From: Pseudoduganella plicata
GTDB lineage: Bacteria > Pseudomonadota > Gammaproteobacteria > Burkholderiales > Burkholderiaceae_D
Direction: 5' to 3'
NCBI RefSeq assembly: GCF_004421005.1
Contig: NZ_CP038026.1
Span: 3,162,001-3,226,000 of the forward strand
DNA length: 64,000 nucleotides
The translations under genes were made by a program, and so were the position numbers. This document shows positions 8,566-18,922 of the stretch, piece by piece (position 1 is the stretch's first letter; each line of letters begins with the position of its first letter). Below the pieces are notes generated by a model that saw nothing but the letters and a program-made list of their open reading frames with translations, had not been told where the DNA came from and searched no databases.

Positions 8566-9198
8566 TCACGGTGCGCGGATGCCGCGCTCGACCAGGCCGA
8601 GGAATGCGTCCATGAATGCTGCCGGGTCGATGGCCTGTGTATCGCAAGGGAAGAAGCTGTGCGACCACAGCATCAGCATCAGCACGGGCGCCGTCAGCAC
8701 GCGCGTCATGACGTCCGGATCGACGGGCGCGAATTCGCCGTTGGCGACACCGCGGCGCACGATCGATGCGATCAGGCCGTTACCCCGTTCGATGACTTCG
8801 TCATTATAGAAGGCGGCGATTTCGGGAAAATTACCGGCCTCGGCCATGACAAGCTTGGCCAGCCCGGCGGCGCGCGTCAGGCCGACTTCGCGCCACCACT
8901 TGTCCAGCATGCCGCGCAGCAGCTCGTTGCAACTGGCGCCGGACGCGGCGGCCACGTCGCTTTCGGCCTCGCCGATGACCTCGACGATGTTCTCGCGCAC
9001 GACCGCCTTGAACAGCTCCTGCTTGTTCTCAAAATACAGATATAGGGTACCCTTGGAGACGCCGGCGCGGCGCGCCACGTCTTCGAGACGCGTGGCGGCA
9101 TAGCCCCGGTCGACGAACAGGTCAAGCGCGGCGGCCAGCAGTTCCTGCGGGCGGGCGTCCTTGCGACGCTCCCAGCGCGGCTTCGAGTCGGATTGCAT
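8566..9198 (-). CDS. TetR/AcrR family transcriptional regulator
   Basis: 210 residues. The N-terminal helix-turn-helix is typical (residues 15-62: ALDLFVDRGYAATRLEDVAR and GVSKGTLYLYFENKQELF). The C-terminal domain resembles the TetR_C group of AefR/AcrR-like regulators, which bind small hydrophobic ligands. A palindrome lies 28 bp upstream of the start and probably serves autoregulation. Its target may be itself or the divergent DUF445 gene; no efflux gene is directly adjacent. Confidence 0.85.
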   Translation of the reverse strand: MQSDSKPRWERRKDARPQELLAAALDLFVDRGYAATRLEDVARRAGVSKGTLYLYFENKQELFKAVVRENIVEVIGEAESDVAAASGASCNELLRGMLDKWWREVGLTRAAGLAKLVMAEAGNFPEIAAFYNDEVIERGNGLIASIVRRGVANGEFAPVDPDVMTRVLTAPVLMLMLWSHSFFPCDTQAIDPAAFMDAFLGLVERGIRAP

Positions 9199-9223
9199 AG
9201 GGAAGAGTAGATGCGGCAGTAAC

Positions 9224-9238
9224 TTACCAATTGGTCAG
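9224..9238. promoter_or_regulatory. Palindromic operator upstream of the TetR gene
   Basis: ACCAATTGGT is a perfect 10-bp palindrome inside TTACCAATTGGTCAG, located in the short divergent region before the TetR start. TetR repressors commonly bind such sites in their own promoter. Confidence 0.45.
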
Positions 9239-9362
9239 TTAATCATAGCGTCGCCCTTGTCGGCCCGTCAAGGCGACGGATCGCGGCGTTGTGTGAAACG
9301 GGCACTACAGTGGAGAACGCCGATACGGCACAATCGGGCTATCGGAACCATGGGAGACCGGA

Positions 9363-10607
9363 GTGCCGCGCAACAACCCCTTGCAACGCCTGAAACGCAT
9401 CCGTCGCATCGCCACGTGCCTGCTGGCGGGCATGGCCGTCGTGTTCGTTGTCGCCCGGCTGCTGCAGGCACGTCACCCGTGGCTGGGCTTCGTTGCCGCG
9501 TTTGCGGAAGCGGCCATGGTGGGCGGTCTGGCGGACTGGTTTGCCGTGACGGCGCTGTTCCGCCACCCGCTGGGGCTGCCGATTCCCCATACGGCCATCA
9601 TTCCGCGCAACAAGGACCGCATCGGCGCCAATATCGCCGAATTTCTTGAACATAATTTCATCACCCATGAGGTCTTGCAGAACGAGTTGCGCGACGTCGA
9701 TTTCGCCGGCGTCAGCGCGCGCTGGCTGGCCGAGGACGCCAACAGCCGCGCCGTGGCGGAACGTCTCGTCGGCACCATCCCCGCCGTCGTGAATATGATC
9801 GACGACCGCGACGCGGCCGAATTCTTCCGCGGCGCGCTTGGTTCGTCGTTGAAGGACGTGCGGCTGGCGCCCATGCTGGGCCAGGTCCTGAACGTGCTGG
9901 TCGCCGGGCGCCAGCACGTGCGCCTGCTGCAGCGGGTGCTGGGCCTGGTTGCCAAGGCGCTGGAAGAAAACCGCGGCTACATCCGCCAGAAGGTGCACGA
10001 CCACAGCCCCAGCTGGATACCGAAAATGGTGGATGAAAAGTTCTACGAGCGGCTCATGAACGGCATCCAGAGCATCCTGGATGACATGGCCGACGAAAAC
10101 GGCGAATGGCGCGCCCGCTTCCATCGGTCGATCGAAGACCTGATCCACGAGCTGGAAACGTCGCCCGAGTACGAGGAAAAGCTGCGCGCGCTGCTTGCAA
10201 GGGGCCTGCATCATCCGCTGTTCCGGGAATACGTCGGCACGGTCTGGTCCGACGTGCGGGCGCGGCTGCTGACGGCGGGCACCTCGCCCGACTCGCGCCT
10301 GCTGGCCCGGGCGCAGGCGGCATTGCAGGTCTTCGCGGCGGCGCTGCAGCAAAATCCCGCGATCCGCGCCAAGCTCAACGACTGGATGCGCGGCTTCGCC
10401 ATCGAAGCGGTCGTCGAGCGGCGCAGCCTGATCGTGTCCGTCGTCCAGCGCGTCATCGACAAATGGGATGCCGAGACGATTTCGCAGAAACTGGAACTGC
10501 AGGTCGGCAGCGATCTGCAGTTCATCCGCATCAACGGCACGCTCGTTGGCGGCGTGGTGGGCCTGTTGCTGTATTGCGTGTCGCTGGCACTGGCCAGTGG
10601 GCAATGA
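9363..10607 (+). CDS. DUF445 family membrane-associated protein
   Basis: 414 residues from a GTG start with GGGAG/GGAG-like sequence just upstream. The N terminus has a hydrophobic segment (about 17-35) followed by the DUF445 hallmark [29 protein letters not shown] around residues 53-80. A long helical region and a C-terminal hydrophobic segment ([17 protein letters not shown]) follow. E. coli YjiN is a relative; the function is not known, although a role in the envelope is suspected. Confidence 0.85.
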   Translation: MPRNNPLQRLKRIRRIATCLLAGMAVVFVVARLLQARHPWLGFVAAFAEAAMVGGLADWFAVTALFRHPLGLPIPHTAIIPRNKDRIGANIAEFLEHNFITHEVLQNELRDVDFAGVSARWLAEDANSRAVAERLVGTIPAVVNMIDDRDAAEFFRGALGSSLKDVRLAPMLGQVLNVLVAGRQHVRLLQRVLGLVAKALEENRGYIRQKVHDHSPSWIPKMVDEKFYERLMNGIQSILDDMADENGEWRARFHRSIEDLIHELETSPEYEEKLRALLARGLHHPLFREYVGTVWSDVRARLLTAGTSPDSRLLARAQAALQVFAAALQQNPAIRAKLNDWMRGFAIEAVVERRSLIVSVVQRVIDKWDAETISQKLELQVGSDLQFIRINGTLVGGVVGLLLYCVSLALASGQ

Positions 10608-10654
10608 GGCCGGGGCGGCGTAAAATACGCACCCCCCACCCGATCGAACGCCAC

Positions 10655-10909
10655 ATGAACTGCCGCGACCACTGCGGTGCCTGCTGCACCGCGCCTTCCA
10701 TCACCAGCCCGATTCCCGGTATGCCGAACGGCAAGCCGGCCGGCGTGCGCTGCATCCAGCTGGCCGACGACAACCGCTGCCGCATTTTCGGCAAGCCCGA
10801 GCGCCCCGCGTTCTGCGGCGGCCTGCAGCCGTCGGAAGAGATGTGCGGCACAACGCGCGAGTACGCGATGCTCTGGCTGGACGATCTCGAACGCGCTACC
10901 CGGCCTTAG
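10655..10909 (+). CDS. YkgJ family cysteine-cluster protein
   Basis: 84 residues. Eight cysteines are arranged as in the YkgJ/zinc-or-iron chelating family: C-x3-C-x2-CC at the N terminus ([11 protein letters not shown]), then Cys33, Cys42, Cys54 and Cys64. The cluster probably binds zinc or an Fe-S centre. The start is the ATG at 10655. A longer in-frame ORF upstream overlaps the DUF445 gene out of frame and is not supported. Function unknown. Confidence 0.8.
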   Translation: MNCRDHCGACCTAPSITSPIPGMPNGKPAGVRCIQLADDNRCRIFGKPERPAFCGGLQPSEEMCGTTREYAMLWLDDLERATRP

Positions 10910-10937
10910 AACACCGGGGACGAAAAAATCACCGAAA

Positions 10938-11438
10938 TCAGCCTGCCCAGGCCATCTTCTGCACCGAAATATGCGGATGGCTCTCCAACGGCTCCCACTC
11001 CGGCAGGAACGCGAAGCCCTGCCGCTGGTACAGCGTTGCCGCGCTGACGTTCTCCGGCGCGACATCGAGCACGATGCGGCGGTGGCCGCGCGCCAGCGCC
11101 CGCTCCTTGATCGCGGCGATCAGTTGCCCGGCCACGCCCCGGCCGCGATATTCCGGATGCACCCACATGGCGATCAGGTTGTACTCGTTCTTCCCGTTGA
11201 TCACGCCGGCGACGATGCCGACGGCCTGCCCACCGTCGAACGCCAGCAGGTATTCGGCCTTGTCCGAGCCGGCGGCGCGCGTCTGCCATTGCTCGTCGGT
11301 GTACTGCGCGGCGGAGGCGTATGTGACGCCGAAAGCGGTCGGCGCGTCGCGCAGCGCGGCGAGGCGGACAGCCTTGAGGGTTTGCCAGTCGTCCGGCGTG
11401 GTGGGGCGGATGATCATCGGGTCATTTTTGTCTGTCAA
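10938..11438 (-). CDS. GNAT family N-acetyltransferase
   Basis: 166 residues with a complete GNAT fold. Motif A reads VHPEYRGRGVAGQLIAAI (about 92-109), the acetyl-CoA pyrophosphate loop, and motif B is LDVAPENVSAATLYQRQGF. Proteins of this length acetylate small amines or protein N termini; the substrate cannot be told from sequence. The gene converges with the YkgJ gene and diverges from the alpha/beta hydrolase gene. Confidence 0.85.
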   Translation of the reverse strand: MTDKNDPMIIRPTTPDDWQTLKAVRLAALRDAPTAFGVTYASAAQYTDEQWQTRAAGSDKAEYLLAFDGGQAVGIVAGVINGKNEYNLIAMWVHPEYRGRGVAGQLIAAIKERALARGHRRIVLDVAPENVSAATLYQRQGFAFLPEWEPLESHPHISVQKMAWAG

Positions 11439-11519
11439 AACACCATGGTCTCATCGGCATGTCATTTGTGCAAACCCGCGCTATGATTTCCGTTGTTCCC
11501 ACTCGACGGAGGCGGTGCT

Positions 11520-12623
11520 ATGAGCAAAAGATGGACGGCGGCATGCCTGATCTTCACGACGACAGGCGCCCTGGCCGATGACGCCACGGATGCAAAAGCC
11601 TATCAAAGATCGCGCGCGGCAGTAGCCGACCTGACGCGGATCGTCGCCCCCGGGGGCATCCAGGCGTCGTACAAGACGGCCATCGGCGGCATCGACCAGT
11701 GGCTGTTCGTGCGCGGGCAGGACAAGGCCAATCCGATCATCCTGTTCGTACACGGCGGTCCGGCATCCCCCGTGATACCGACGGCCTGGCAGTTCCAGCG
11801 CCCCATCGAGGAATACTTCACGGTGGCGAACTGGGACCAGCGCGGCGCCGGCCTGACGTTTCGCGACAACCCGCAGGAGAAGGTGGCCGATACGCTGAAG
11901 GTGGCGCGCTATGTGGACGACACCATCGAAGTGGCCGAGCACCTGCGCAAGAAATACGGCAAGGCCAAGGTGATCCTGATGGCGCACAGCTGGGGCACCG
12001 TGCCGGCGCTGGGCGCGGCTTTGAGGCGGCCGGACCTGTTCTACGGCTATGTCGGTATCGGCCAGGTGATCAGCACGCGCGAGAATGAACGCATCGGCTT
12101 CGACTACGCGCTGGCCCAGGCGAAGGCGCACCACAACCAGGAGGCGCTCAGGGACCTGCAGTCGATCGCGCCCTATCCAGGCGACCAGCCCATCACCCGC
12201 GAGCGCATCATTACAGCACGCAAATGGCCGCAATACTATGGTGGCCTGTCCGCCTTCCGCAGCGAATCGACATACTTCTTCAGCGGACCGCGCCTGTCGC
12301 CCGACTACAGCCCGGACGATGTGAAAAACATCGACCAGGGCAGCCTGTTCACGCTCGGCCGGCTGCTGCCGGAATTCGTCACGGTCGACTACAGCCGGGT
12401 CGGCACGTTCCCCATCCCCGTCATCATGTTTTTTGGCCGGCACGATTACACCACGCCGACGGCGCCGACCGAGGCATGGCTGCGGCAAGTGAAGGCGCCG
12501 TACAAGCAGGCCGTCTGGTTCGAGCGCTCGGCGCACATGGCGCCGTGGGAGGAACCTGGCAAGACGCTCGTCAGCCTGCTGCGCTACGTGCGTCCGCTGG
12601 CCGACGGCAAGATGCCCGACTAG
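11520..12623 (+). CDS. Secreted alpha/beta hydrolase (proline iminopeptidase-like, S33)
   Basis: 367 residues from the ATG at 11520, preceded by a good SD (ACGGAGGCGG). A signal peptide ends near TGALADD, so the enzyme is periplasmic or secreted. The oxyanion motif HGGPASPV, the strand NWDQRGAG, the nucleophile elbow AHSWGT (Ser), a late Asp in GRHDYTTP and His in SAHMAPWEEP complete a Ser-Asp-His triad. HGGP and DQRG are characteristic of the S33 prolyl aminopeptidase group, so a peptidase or esterase activity is likely. Confidence 0.85.
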   Translation: MSKRWTAACLIFTTTGALADDATDAKAYQRSRAAVADLTRIVAPGGIQASYKTAIGGIDQWLFVRGQDKANPIILFVHGGPASPVIPTAWQFQRPIEEYFTVANWDQRGAGLTFRDNPQEKVADTLKVARYVDDTIEVAEHLRKKYGKAKVILMAHSWGTVPALGAALRRPDLFYGYVGIGQVISTRENERIGFDYALAQAKAHHNQEALRDLQSIAPYPGDQPITRERIITARKWPQYYGGLSAFRSESTYFFSGPRLSPDYSPDDVKNIDQGSLFTLGRLLPEFVTVDYSRVGTFPIPVIMFFGRHDYTTPTAPTEAWLRQVKAPYKQAVWFERSAHMAPWEEPGKTLVSLLRYVRPLADGKMPD

Positions 12624-12635
12624 GTCGTGCCCCGC

Positions 12636-13691
12636 TTAAGTCGTGCCCCGCTCGACGATGGTAAAGCCGACATCGCGGATCGGCTGCTCCACCGCGCGGC
12701 CGTCGGCGCGCTGCATGATGTAACGGGCGGCCGTGTCGCCGATCAGGGTGCCGTCCACGCGCACCGTCGTCAGCGGGGGCTGCAGGTCGCGCGACAGGGC
12801 AAGGTCGCCCATGCCGACAATCGCCAGTTGCGACGGCACGGCGATGCCCAGCGCCTGCGCCTCGACCAGCACGCCCAGCGCCACCATGTCGGAGCTGCAG
12901 AAGATGGCGTCGATGCCGGGCGCCCGGTCCAGCAGGACACGCAGCCCTTCACGCCCGCTGGCGGCCGTGCTGGGCGCCGGCACCACGTGCTGGGCCAGCG
13001 CGCCCGAGCCGGCGATGCCCAGCGACGCGGCCGCCGCACCGAAGGCCGCGTGGCGGCGGACGGCGCGCTCGTCGTCCGCCGTGATCGAGGCCACGTGGCG
13101 GCGGCCGCGCCGCTGCAGGAAGTGCGCGACGGCGGCGCCCAGCTGCTCGTGCGAGAAACCGACCAGCATGTCGACGGGGTTCGGCGTCAGGTCCCACGTC
13201 TCGACGACGGGAATGCCGCTGGCCACCAGCCGGCGCCGCGCCAGGGTCGAATGCATGATGCCCGTCAGGATCACGCCATCGGGCCGGCGCGCGATGATCG
13301 CTTCGAGCAGTGCATCCTCGCGCGAGCCAGCGTAGCCGGCCTGGCCCAGCATCATCTGGTAGCCGCTGGCCGCCAGCGTGTCCGTCAGCGCCTGCACGGT
13401 TTCGAGGAATACGGAACCCGTGATGGTCGGGACCACGGCCGCCACCAGCCGGGTGCGGCGCGACGCCAGGCCGCCGGCCAGCAGGTTCGGCACGTAGCCC
13501 GTGCGTTCGACGGCCTCGCGCACGCGCAGCAGGATTTCGTCCGATACCGCTTCAGGCGTGTTCAGCGCGCGCGAGGCGGTGATGGGGGCGACGTTGGCCA
13601 GCCGTGCCACGTCGCGCAACGTCAGGCTTGTCCCCTTGCTGCGCCGGCGTTTCGGCGCCACGGCCACCTTGTCGATATCGTGTTCCGCCAT
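12636..13691 (-). CDS. LacI family transcriptional regulator
   Basis: 351 residues. The N-terminal HTH (TLRDVARLANVAPITASRALNTPEAVS, about 22-50) and the hinge helix region (NLLAGGLASRRTRLVAAVVP) are followed by a periplasmic-binding-protein-like sensor domain. The hinge and the VILTGIMHS segment resemble the GntR/IdnR branch. The start codon overlaps the stop of the GH3 glucosidase gene as TGATG, so the two are translationally coupled. The likely target is the operator at 15981-15996 in front of that glucosidase gene, giving sugar-responsive autoregulation of the operon. A 13-bp direct repeat spans the stop codon. Confidence 0.85.
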   Translation of the reverse strand: MAEHDIDKVAVAPKRRRSKGTSLTLRDVARLANVAPITASRALNTPEAVSDEILLRVREAVERTGYVPNLLAGGLASRRTRLVAAVVPTITGSVFLETVQALTDTLAASGYQMMLGQAGYAGSREDALLEAIIARRPDGVILTGIMHSTLARRRLVASGIPVVETWDLTPNPVDMLVGFSHEQLGAAVAHFLQRRGRRHVASITADDERAVRRHAAFGAAAASLGIAGSGALAQHVVPAPSTAASGREGLRVLLDRAPGIDAIFCSSDMVALGVLVEAQALGIAVPSQLAIVGMGDLALSRDLQPPLTTVRVDGTLIGDTAARYIMQRADGRAVEQPIRDVGFTIVERGTT

Positions 13692-15913
13692 CAGCGCTCC
13701 TGCAGCCGCAGCGTGCTTTCGAGGCGGATGTCGTCCGACGCGCTGCCCACCATCAGCAGGAAGTCGCCCGGTTCGGCGGTCCATTTCAGCCGGCTGTCGA
13801 AGAACGCCAGCGTCTCGCGGTCGATGGAAAACGACACGCGCTGCCGCTCGCCCGGTCGCAGAACGACCTTGCGGAAGCCTTTCAGCTCCTTCACCGGCCG
13901 GACGACGGACGCCACCACGTCGCGGATGTACAGCTGTGCGATCTCCGTGCCGGCCACCTTGCCGGTGTTGGCGATGTCGAACGACAGCGTGGCCCGCTCG
14001 CCGTTCGCCAGAGTAGGCTTGTCGAGTGTGAGGCCGGAATAAGTAAAGGTGGTGTAGCTCAGGCCATGGCCGAATGCGTAGCGTGGCGTATTCGGTGCGT
14101 CGATGTAGGCGGAGCGGTAGACGATGTCCTTCTCGTTCAGCACCGGCCGCCCCGTCGCATATTGCGCATACGGCAGCGGTATCTGGCCGACGTTGCGGGG
14201 GAAGCCGATCGGCAGTTTGGCGGACGGGTTGTAGTCGCCGAACAGCACACTGGCGACCGCGTTGCCGCCTTCGGAACCGGGGAACCAGGCGTACAGGATC
14301 GCATCCGCCTTGTCCGCAATCTCGCTGAAGATCAGCGGACGGCCCGCCAGCAGCACGACGACGACCGGCTTGCCGGTGGCCTTCAGCGCCGCGAACAGTT
14401 CGTTCTGCCGGCCGGGCAGGCCGAGATCGGTGCGCGACTTCGCCTCGCCGCTCATGTCCCATGTCTCGCCCACCGTCAGCACGATGACGTCCGCGCTGGC
14501 CGCGGCAGCCACCGCCTTGGCAAAACCATCCTTTGACGCGCAGCCGGGCTTGCAGGCAGCGGCATGGATTACTTGCGCCCCCCTGGCGCGGGCGCGGATG
14601 CCGTCGAGGATCGTCACGACGTCGCCACGCACGTCGTTGACGACCCAGCCGCCTTCGAGATCGCGCTTCGAGTCGGCCAGCGGGCCGATGACGGCGATAC
14701 GGCGCGCACCCGCCGCCAGCGGCAGCGTGTTGTTCTCGTTCTTCAGCAGGACGATGGATTTCTGCGCCACGTCGCGGGCAACGGCGCGGTGGCTCGCATC
14801 GGCCAGCACGGCCTGCTCCCGCTGCGGATCGGAGAAGCGGTAGGGCTCGTCGAACAGCCCCAGCTCGAATTTCTTTGCCAGGATGCGGCGCACGGCATCG
14901 TCGATATGGGCAGCACTGACCCTGCCGGCCTTGACGGCGTCTTCGAGGTGGTTGACGTACGCCTCGCCCTCCATGTCCATGTCGCTGCCGGCGCCCATCG
15001 CCTTCACGGCGGCATCGGGCAGGTCGCTGGCATAGCCGTGCGCCACCATCTCCTTGACAGACGCCCAATCGCTGACGACGAAGCCGCTGAACTTCCATTC
15101 GCCTTTGAGGATATCGCGCTGCAGGAAGCTGCTGCCCGTGGCCGGGATGCCGTTCAGCGTATTGAAGGCGTTCATGAATGTGGCGACGCCGGCGTCCAGC
15201 GCGGCCTTGAATGGCGGCAGATAGACTTCGTAGAGCTGCTGCGGGCTGAGATCGACGGCGTTGTAATCGCGGCCGGCAACGGCGGCGCCATAAGCGGCAA
15301 AGTGCTTGGCCGTGGCCATTACGCGGTCGGTGCCGCCCAGCTTCGCTCCCTGGAACCCGCTCACGCGGGCCCGGGCGATCTGCGACCCGAGATACGGGTC
15401 CTCACCGGCGCCTTCCATCACGCGGCCCCAGCGCGGATCGCGCGCCACGTCGACCATCGGCGCGAACGTCCAGTGGATGCCGGCGGCGGAAGCCTCGCGC
15501 GCGGCGATGCGCGCCGAGGCTTCGATCGCCTCCATGTCCCACGATGCGGCCTCGCCCAGCGGCACCGGGAAGACGGTTTTATAGCCGTGGATGACGTCCA
15601 GGCCGAACAGCAGCGGAATCTTCAGCCGCGACTGCAGCGCCAGCCCCTGCATCTCGCGCGTGTCCGCCGCGCCCTTGACGTTGAGCAGCGAGCCGACCTT
15701 GCCGGCACGGATATCGGCCAGCTGGCTGGCGCGCGACGCGGCCTGGGGCCCGGTCGCCTCGCGGCCTGTCAGCTGATTGAGCTGGCCGATCTTTTCCTGC
15801 AGGGTCATGCGCGCCAGCAGCGCCTCGACCTTCTGTTGCACATCCTGCGTCTGTGCCAGCGCGGACAGGGGCAACGCCAGCAGGCACAGTGCAGCGCTCC
15901 GTCGTAGTGTCAT
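13691..15913 (-). CDS. bglX: Periplasmic beta-glucosidase, glycoside hydrolase family 3
   Basis: 740 residues with a Sec signal peptide (cleavage near ALAQ, residue 21). The GH3 N-terminal barrel shows APMVDVARDPRWGRVMEGAGEDPYL in two parts around 151-175, KHFAAYG (203-209) and the nucleophile Asp282 in VVSDWAS. The C-terminal alpha/beta sandwich (from about 400) and a terminal fibronectin-III-like domain match BglX. It releases glucose from beta-linked oligosaccharides in the periplasm. An SD GGGAG precedes the ATG, and a consensus promoter with a LacI-type operator lies directly upstream. The regulator gene follows. Confidence 0.92.
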   Translation of the reverse strand: MTLRRSAALCLLALPLSALAQTQDVQQKVEALLARMTLQEKIGQLNQLTGREATGPQAASRASQLADIRAGKVGSLLNVKGAADTREMQGLALQSRLKIPLLFGLDVIHGYKTVFPVPLGEAASWDMEAIEASARIAAREASAAGIHWTFAPMVDVARDPRWGRVMEGAGEDPYLGSQIARARVSGFQGAKLGGTDRVMATAKHFAAYGAAVAGRDYNAVDLSPQQLYEVYLPPFKAALDAGVATFMNAFNTLNGIPATGSSFLQRDILKGEWKFSGFVVSDWASVKEMVAHGYASDLPDAAVKAMGAGSDMDMEGEAYVNHLEDAVKAGRVSAAHIDDAVRRILAKKFELGLFDEPYRFSDPQREQAVLADASHRAVARDVAQKSIVLLKNENNTLPLAAGARRIAVIGPLADSKRDLEGGWVVNDVRGDVVTILDGIRARARGAQVIHAAACKPGCASKDGFAKAVAAAASADVIVLTVGETWDMSGEAKSRTDLGLPGRQNELFAALKATGKPVVVVLLAGRPLIFSEIADKADAILYAWFPGSEGGNAVASVLFGDYNPSAKLPIGFPRNVGQIPLPYAQYATGRPVLNEKDIVYRSAYIDAPNTPRYAFGHGLSYTTFTYSGLTLDKPTLANGERATLSFDIANTGKVAGTEIAQLYIRDVVASVVRPVKELKGFRKVVLRPGERQRVSFSIDRETLAFFDSRLKWTAEPGDFLLMVGSASDDIRLESTLRLQER

Positions 15914-15980
15914 CCTGCGTCTCCCGTTTGGTTGTATTGTTCTTGCGCCTCGCGTCGCGGCACGCCGCCACGTTGGTGCG

Positions 15981-15996
15981 TTGGTAACGCTACCAA
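15981..15996. promoter_or_regulatory. LacI-type operator in front of bglX
   Basis: TTGGTAACGCTACCAA is an inverted repeat (one mismatch between the 7-bp arms) around the central CG typical of LacI-family operators. It sits immediately downstream of the -10 element, over the expected transcription start, where repressor binding would block initiation. Confidence 0.7.
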
Positions 15997-16006
15997 GTTT
16001 AAAAAA

Positions 16007-16035
16007 ATATTAAGTTCAGTCCGGTGTAATGTCAA
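16007..16035 (-). promoter_or_regulatory. Sigma-70 promoter of bglX-lacI
   Basis: On the minus strand a perfect -35 TTGACA (16030-16035), a 17-bp spacer and the -10 TAATAT (16007-16012) are seen. This is the best consensus promoter I noticed in the window. The rest of the 15914-16242 gap, toward uppP, shows no other clear element. Confidence 0.75.
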
Positions 16036-16242
16036 AGCAAAAATCTGCAGCCTGGTAGTTCCGACAGCGAAAAAAATTGTGTTGCCGGGCATGCTGCCAT
16101 GCAGCAGATTAGTTGTAATTCCTATATCATCACGTGCGGTCCGGGGTATGCCTGAGCTGGCGGGTCGCCTGCCTGCTCGTGGTAAGCTTCGTGCCCACGC
16201 CGGGCCCCGTGCCATTCCACCCACCTCACACCCGACATAACA

Positions 16243-17076
16243 ATGGATATCGTTCTCGCTCTGAAGGCCCTGATCATGGGCCTGGTCGAAGGTTTTACCG
16301 AATTTCTGCCCATCTCTTCCACCGGCCACCTGATCCTGGCCGGCAGCCTGCTGGAGTTCACGGGCGAGAAAGTCAAAGTATTTGAAATCGCGATCCAGGC
16401 GGGCGCGATGCTGGCGGTGATCTGGGAATACCGCGCGCGCATCGCCAATGTGGTGAGCGGGCTGGGCAGCGATCCGAAGGCGCAGCGATTCGCTCTGAAC
16501 GTCGTGGTCGGCTTCCTGCCCGCGGCAATCCTGGGGCTGCTGTTCAACAAGGTGATCACCGCCGTGCTGTTCAAGCCCGTGCCGGTGGCCACGGCGTTCA
16601 TCGTTGGCGGCCTGATCATTCTTTGGGTGGAACGGCGCGCCCGCAACAATCCCGTCGCCGTGCGCATCCAATCGGTGGACGACATGACCTTGATGGACGC
16701 GCTGAAAGTGGGCTGCGCCCAGGCGTTCGCGCTGATTCCAGGTACCAGCCGCTCCGGCGCCACGATCATCGGCGGCATGATGCTGGGTCTGTCGCGCAAG
16801 GCGGCCACGGAGTTCTCCTTCTTCCTGGCCATTCCGACACTGCTGGGTGCCACGTTCTATTCGCTGTTCAAGCAGCGCGAGCTGCTGTCCGCTGCCGACC
16901 TGCCGATGTTCGGCGTGGGGACGCTCTCCGCGTTCGTTTCCGCGTTCCTGTGCGTGCGCTGGCTGTTGCGCTATATCAGTTCGCATGACTTCACGATCTT
17001 TGCGTGGTACCGTATCGTGTTCGGCATCGTCGTCATCGCAACCGCCCACTTCGGTCTCGTGAATTGGGCAGAGTAA
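16243..17076 (+). CDS. uppP: Undecaprenyl-diphosphate phosphatase
   Basis: 277 residues of almost entirely hydrophobic sequence. Both signature loops are present: [14 protein letters not shown] (residues 16-29) and [10 protein letters not shown] (around 165-175). The integral membrane enzyme dephosphorylates undecaprenyl-PP, recycling the lipid carrier for peptidoglycan and O-antigen synthesis; overproduction gives bacitracin resistance. Length and motifs agree with the BacA/UppP family. recQ starts 15 bp downstream and may be on the same transcript. Confidence 0.95.
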   Translation: MDIVLALKALIMGLVEGFTEFLPISSTGHLILAGSLLEFTGEKVKVFEIAIQAGAMLAVIWEYRARIANVVSGLGSDPKAQRFALNVVVGFLPAAILGLLFNKVITAVLFKPVPVATAFIVGGLIILWVERRARNNPVAVRIQSVDDMTLMDALKVGCAQAFALIPGTSRSGATIIGGMMLGLSRKAATEFSFFLAIPTLLGATFYSLFKQRELLSAADLPMFGVGTLSAFVSAFLCVRWLLRYISSHDFTIFAWYRIVFGIVVIATAHFGLVNWAE

Positions 17077-17091
17077 GAAATTAAGTCAGTT

Positions 17092-18912
17092 ATGGATCAT
17101 CTGGATATCAGTCAGCGCGCGCTGCACCTGCTTGAAACGGTTTTTGGCTACCCGGCCTTCCGCGGCCAGCAGGCTGAAATCGTCGAGCAGGTCGCCAACG
17201 GCGGCGATGCGCTCGTGCTGATGCCCACCGGCGGCGGCAAGTCGCTGTGCTACCAGATCCCGGCGCTGCTGCGCGATGGTGTCGGCGTTGTCGTTTCGCC
17301 ACTGATCGCGCTGATGCAGGACCAGGTCGACGCGCTGGAGGAAGTGGGCGTGCGCGCCGCCTTCCTGAACTCCACGCAGACGTGGGAGGAAGCGTCCCGC
17401 ATCGAACGCATGGTGCGCACCGGGCAGCTCGATCTGCTGTACGTCGCGCCGGAGCGGCTGATGACGCAGCGCTGCTTCGACCTGCTGCAGGATTCGAAGA
17501 TCGCCCTGTTCGCCATCGACGAGGCGCACTGCGTCTCCCAATGGGGTCACGACTTCCGCCCGGAGTACATCAAGCTCTCCGTGCTGCACGAGCAGTTCCC
17601 GAACGTGCCGCGCATCGCGCTGACGGCCACGGCCGATCCGCAGACGCGCGCCGAGATCGCGCACCGGCTGGACCTGACGAATGCGGCGCAATTCGTCTCG
17701 TCGTTCGACCGCCCGAATATCCGCTACCAGATCGTCGAGAAGACCACCGGGCGCAAGCAGCTGCTGGATTTCATCACGGCCGAACACCCCGGCGACGCCG
17801 GCATCGTCTACTGCCTGTCGCGCAAGAAGGTGGAGGAGACGGCCGAATTCCTCAACGAGAACGGCATCCGCGCCCTGCCCTATCATGCCGGCATGGAGCA
17901 CGCCAAGCGTGCCGCCAACCAGTCGCGCTTCCTGCGCGAGGAAAGCCTCGTGATGGTGGCAACGATCGCGTTCGGCATGGGCATCGACAAGCCGGACGTG
18001 CGCTTTGTCGCCCACCTGGATCTGCCGAAAAGTATCGAGGGCTACTACCAGGAGACGGGCCGCGCGGGCCGCGACGGCCTGCCCGCCAGCGCCTGGATGT
18101 CGTACGGCCTGCAGGACGTGGTGCTGCAACGCCGGATGATCGACGAATCCGAGGCGGACGAAAACTTCAAACGCGTGCTGGGCATGAAGCTCGACGCGAT
18201 GCTGGGCCTGTGCGAGACGCTGTCGTGCCGGCGCGTGCGCCTGCTGGATTATTTCGGCGAAGCGTCCGGCCCGTGCGGCAACTGCGATACGTGCCTGCTG
18301 CCGCCCGTGTCGTTCGACGGTACGGTGCCCGTGCAGAAGCTGCTGTCGGCGATCTACCGCGTCGACCAGCGCTTCGCGGCCACGCACGTGATCGAGGTGC
18401 TGCGCGGCGTGGAGACGGAGCGCATCAAGACCTGGCGCCACGACACGCTGTCCGTGTTCGGCGTGGGCGCCGATCGCAGCGAGCAGGAATGGCGCGCCAT
18501 CCTGCGCCAGGTGATCGCGCTGGGCCTCGTTACCGTCGACCATGACCAGTACAGCTCACTGAAGCTGACGGATGCGGCGCGCCCCGTGCTGAAGGGCGGC
18601 CAGAAGGTGCAGCTGCGCCAGTACCAGAAACCGTCGAAGCCGAAGCGCACGTCGGCCCCGAAAGGCTATGCCGAGACGTTCCTGGAGCCGGAAGAACAGG
18701 CCATCTTCGAGCGCCTGCGCGCCTGGCGCATGGGCATGGCGCGCGAACACAACGTGGCGGCCTTCGTCATCTTCCCCGATGCGACCCTGCGCGACATCGC
18801 CAAGGTCAAGCCCACGTCGCTGGGCGAGCTGCGCGGCGTGTCCGGCGTGGGCGAGAAGAAGCTTGCCTCTTACGGCGGCGATATCGTCGGCATCATTTCG
18901 GAAATGGTCTAG
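17092..18912 (+). CDS. recQ: ATP-dependent DNA helicase RecQ
   Basis: 606 residues. Walker A PTGGGKS (45-51), the DEAH box followed by [13 protein letters not shown], and motif III LTATAD lie in the first RecA-like domain. The second has [11 protein letters not shown] and [10 protein letters not shown]. The RecQ-specific zinc-binding cysteines follow ([12 protein letters not shown] and CGNCDTC), then the winged helix, and a C-terminal HRDC domain. RecQ unwinds 3'-tailed DNA and acts in recombinational repair and replication-fork maintenance. Confidence 0.95.
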   Translation: MDHLDISQRALHLLETVFGYPAFRGQQAEIVEQVANGGDALVLMPTGGGKSLCYQIPALLRDGVGVVVSPLIALMQDQVDALEEVGVRAAFLNSTQTWEEASRIERMVRTGQLDLLYVAPERLMTQRCFDLLQDSKIALFAIDEAHCVSQWGHDFRPEYIKLSVLHEQFPNVPRIALTATADPQTRAEIAHRLDLTNAAQFVSSFDRPNIRYQIVEKTTGRKQLLDFITAEHPGDAGIVYCLSRKKVEETAEFLNENGIRALPYHAGMEHAKRAANQSRFLREESLVMVATIAFGMGIDKPDVRFVAHLDLPKSIEGYYQETGRAGRDGLPASAWMSYGLQDVVLQRRMIDESEADENFKRVLGMKLDAMLGLCETLSCRRVRLLDYFGEASGPCGNCDTCLLPPVSFDGTVPVQKLLSAIYRVDQRFAATHVIEVLRGVETERIKTWRHDTLSVFGVGADRSEQEWRAILRQVIALGLVTVDHDQYSSLKLTDAARPVLKGGQKVQLRQYQKPSKPKRTSAPKGYAETFLEPEEQAIFERLRAWRMGMAREHNVAAFVIFPDATLRDIAKVKPTSLGELRGVSGVGEKKLASYGGDIVGIISEMV

Positions 18913-18922
18913 GGAGGCGGCC

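Noticed and set aside
12636..15098. 820-codon minus-strand ORF joining the LacI frame to upstream sequence
   Set aside because: Only the part from 13691 is the regulator; the rest is an alternative frame of the glucosidase gene.
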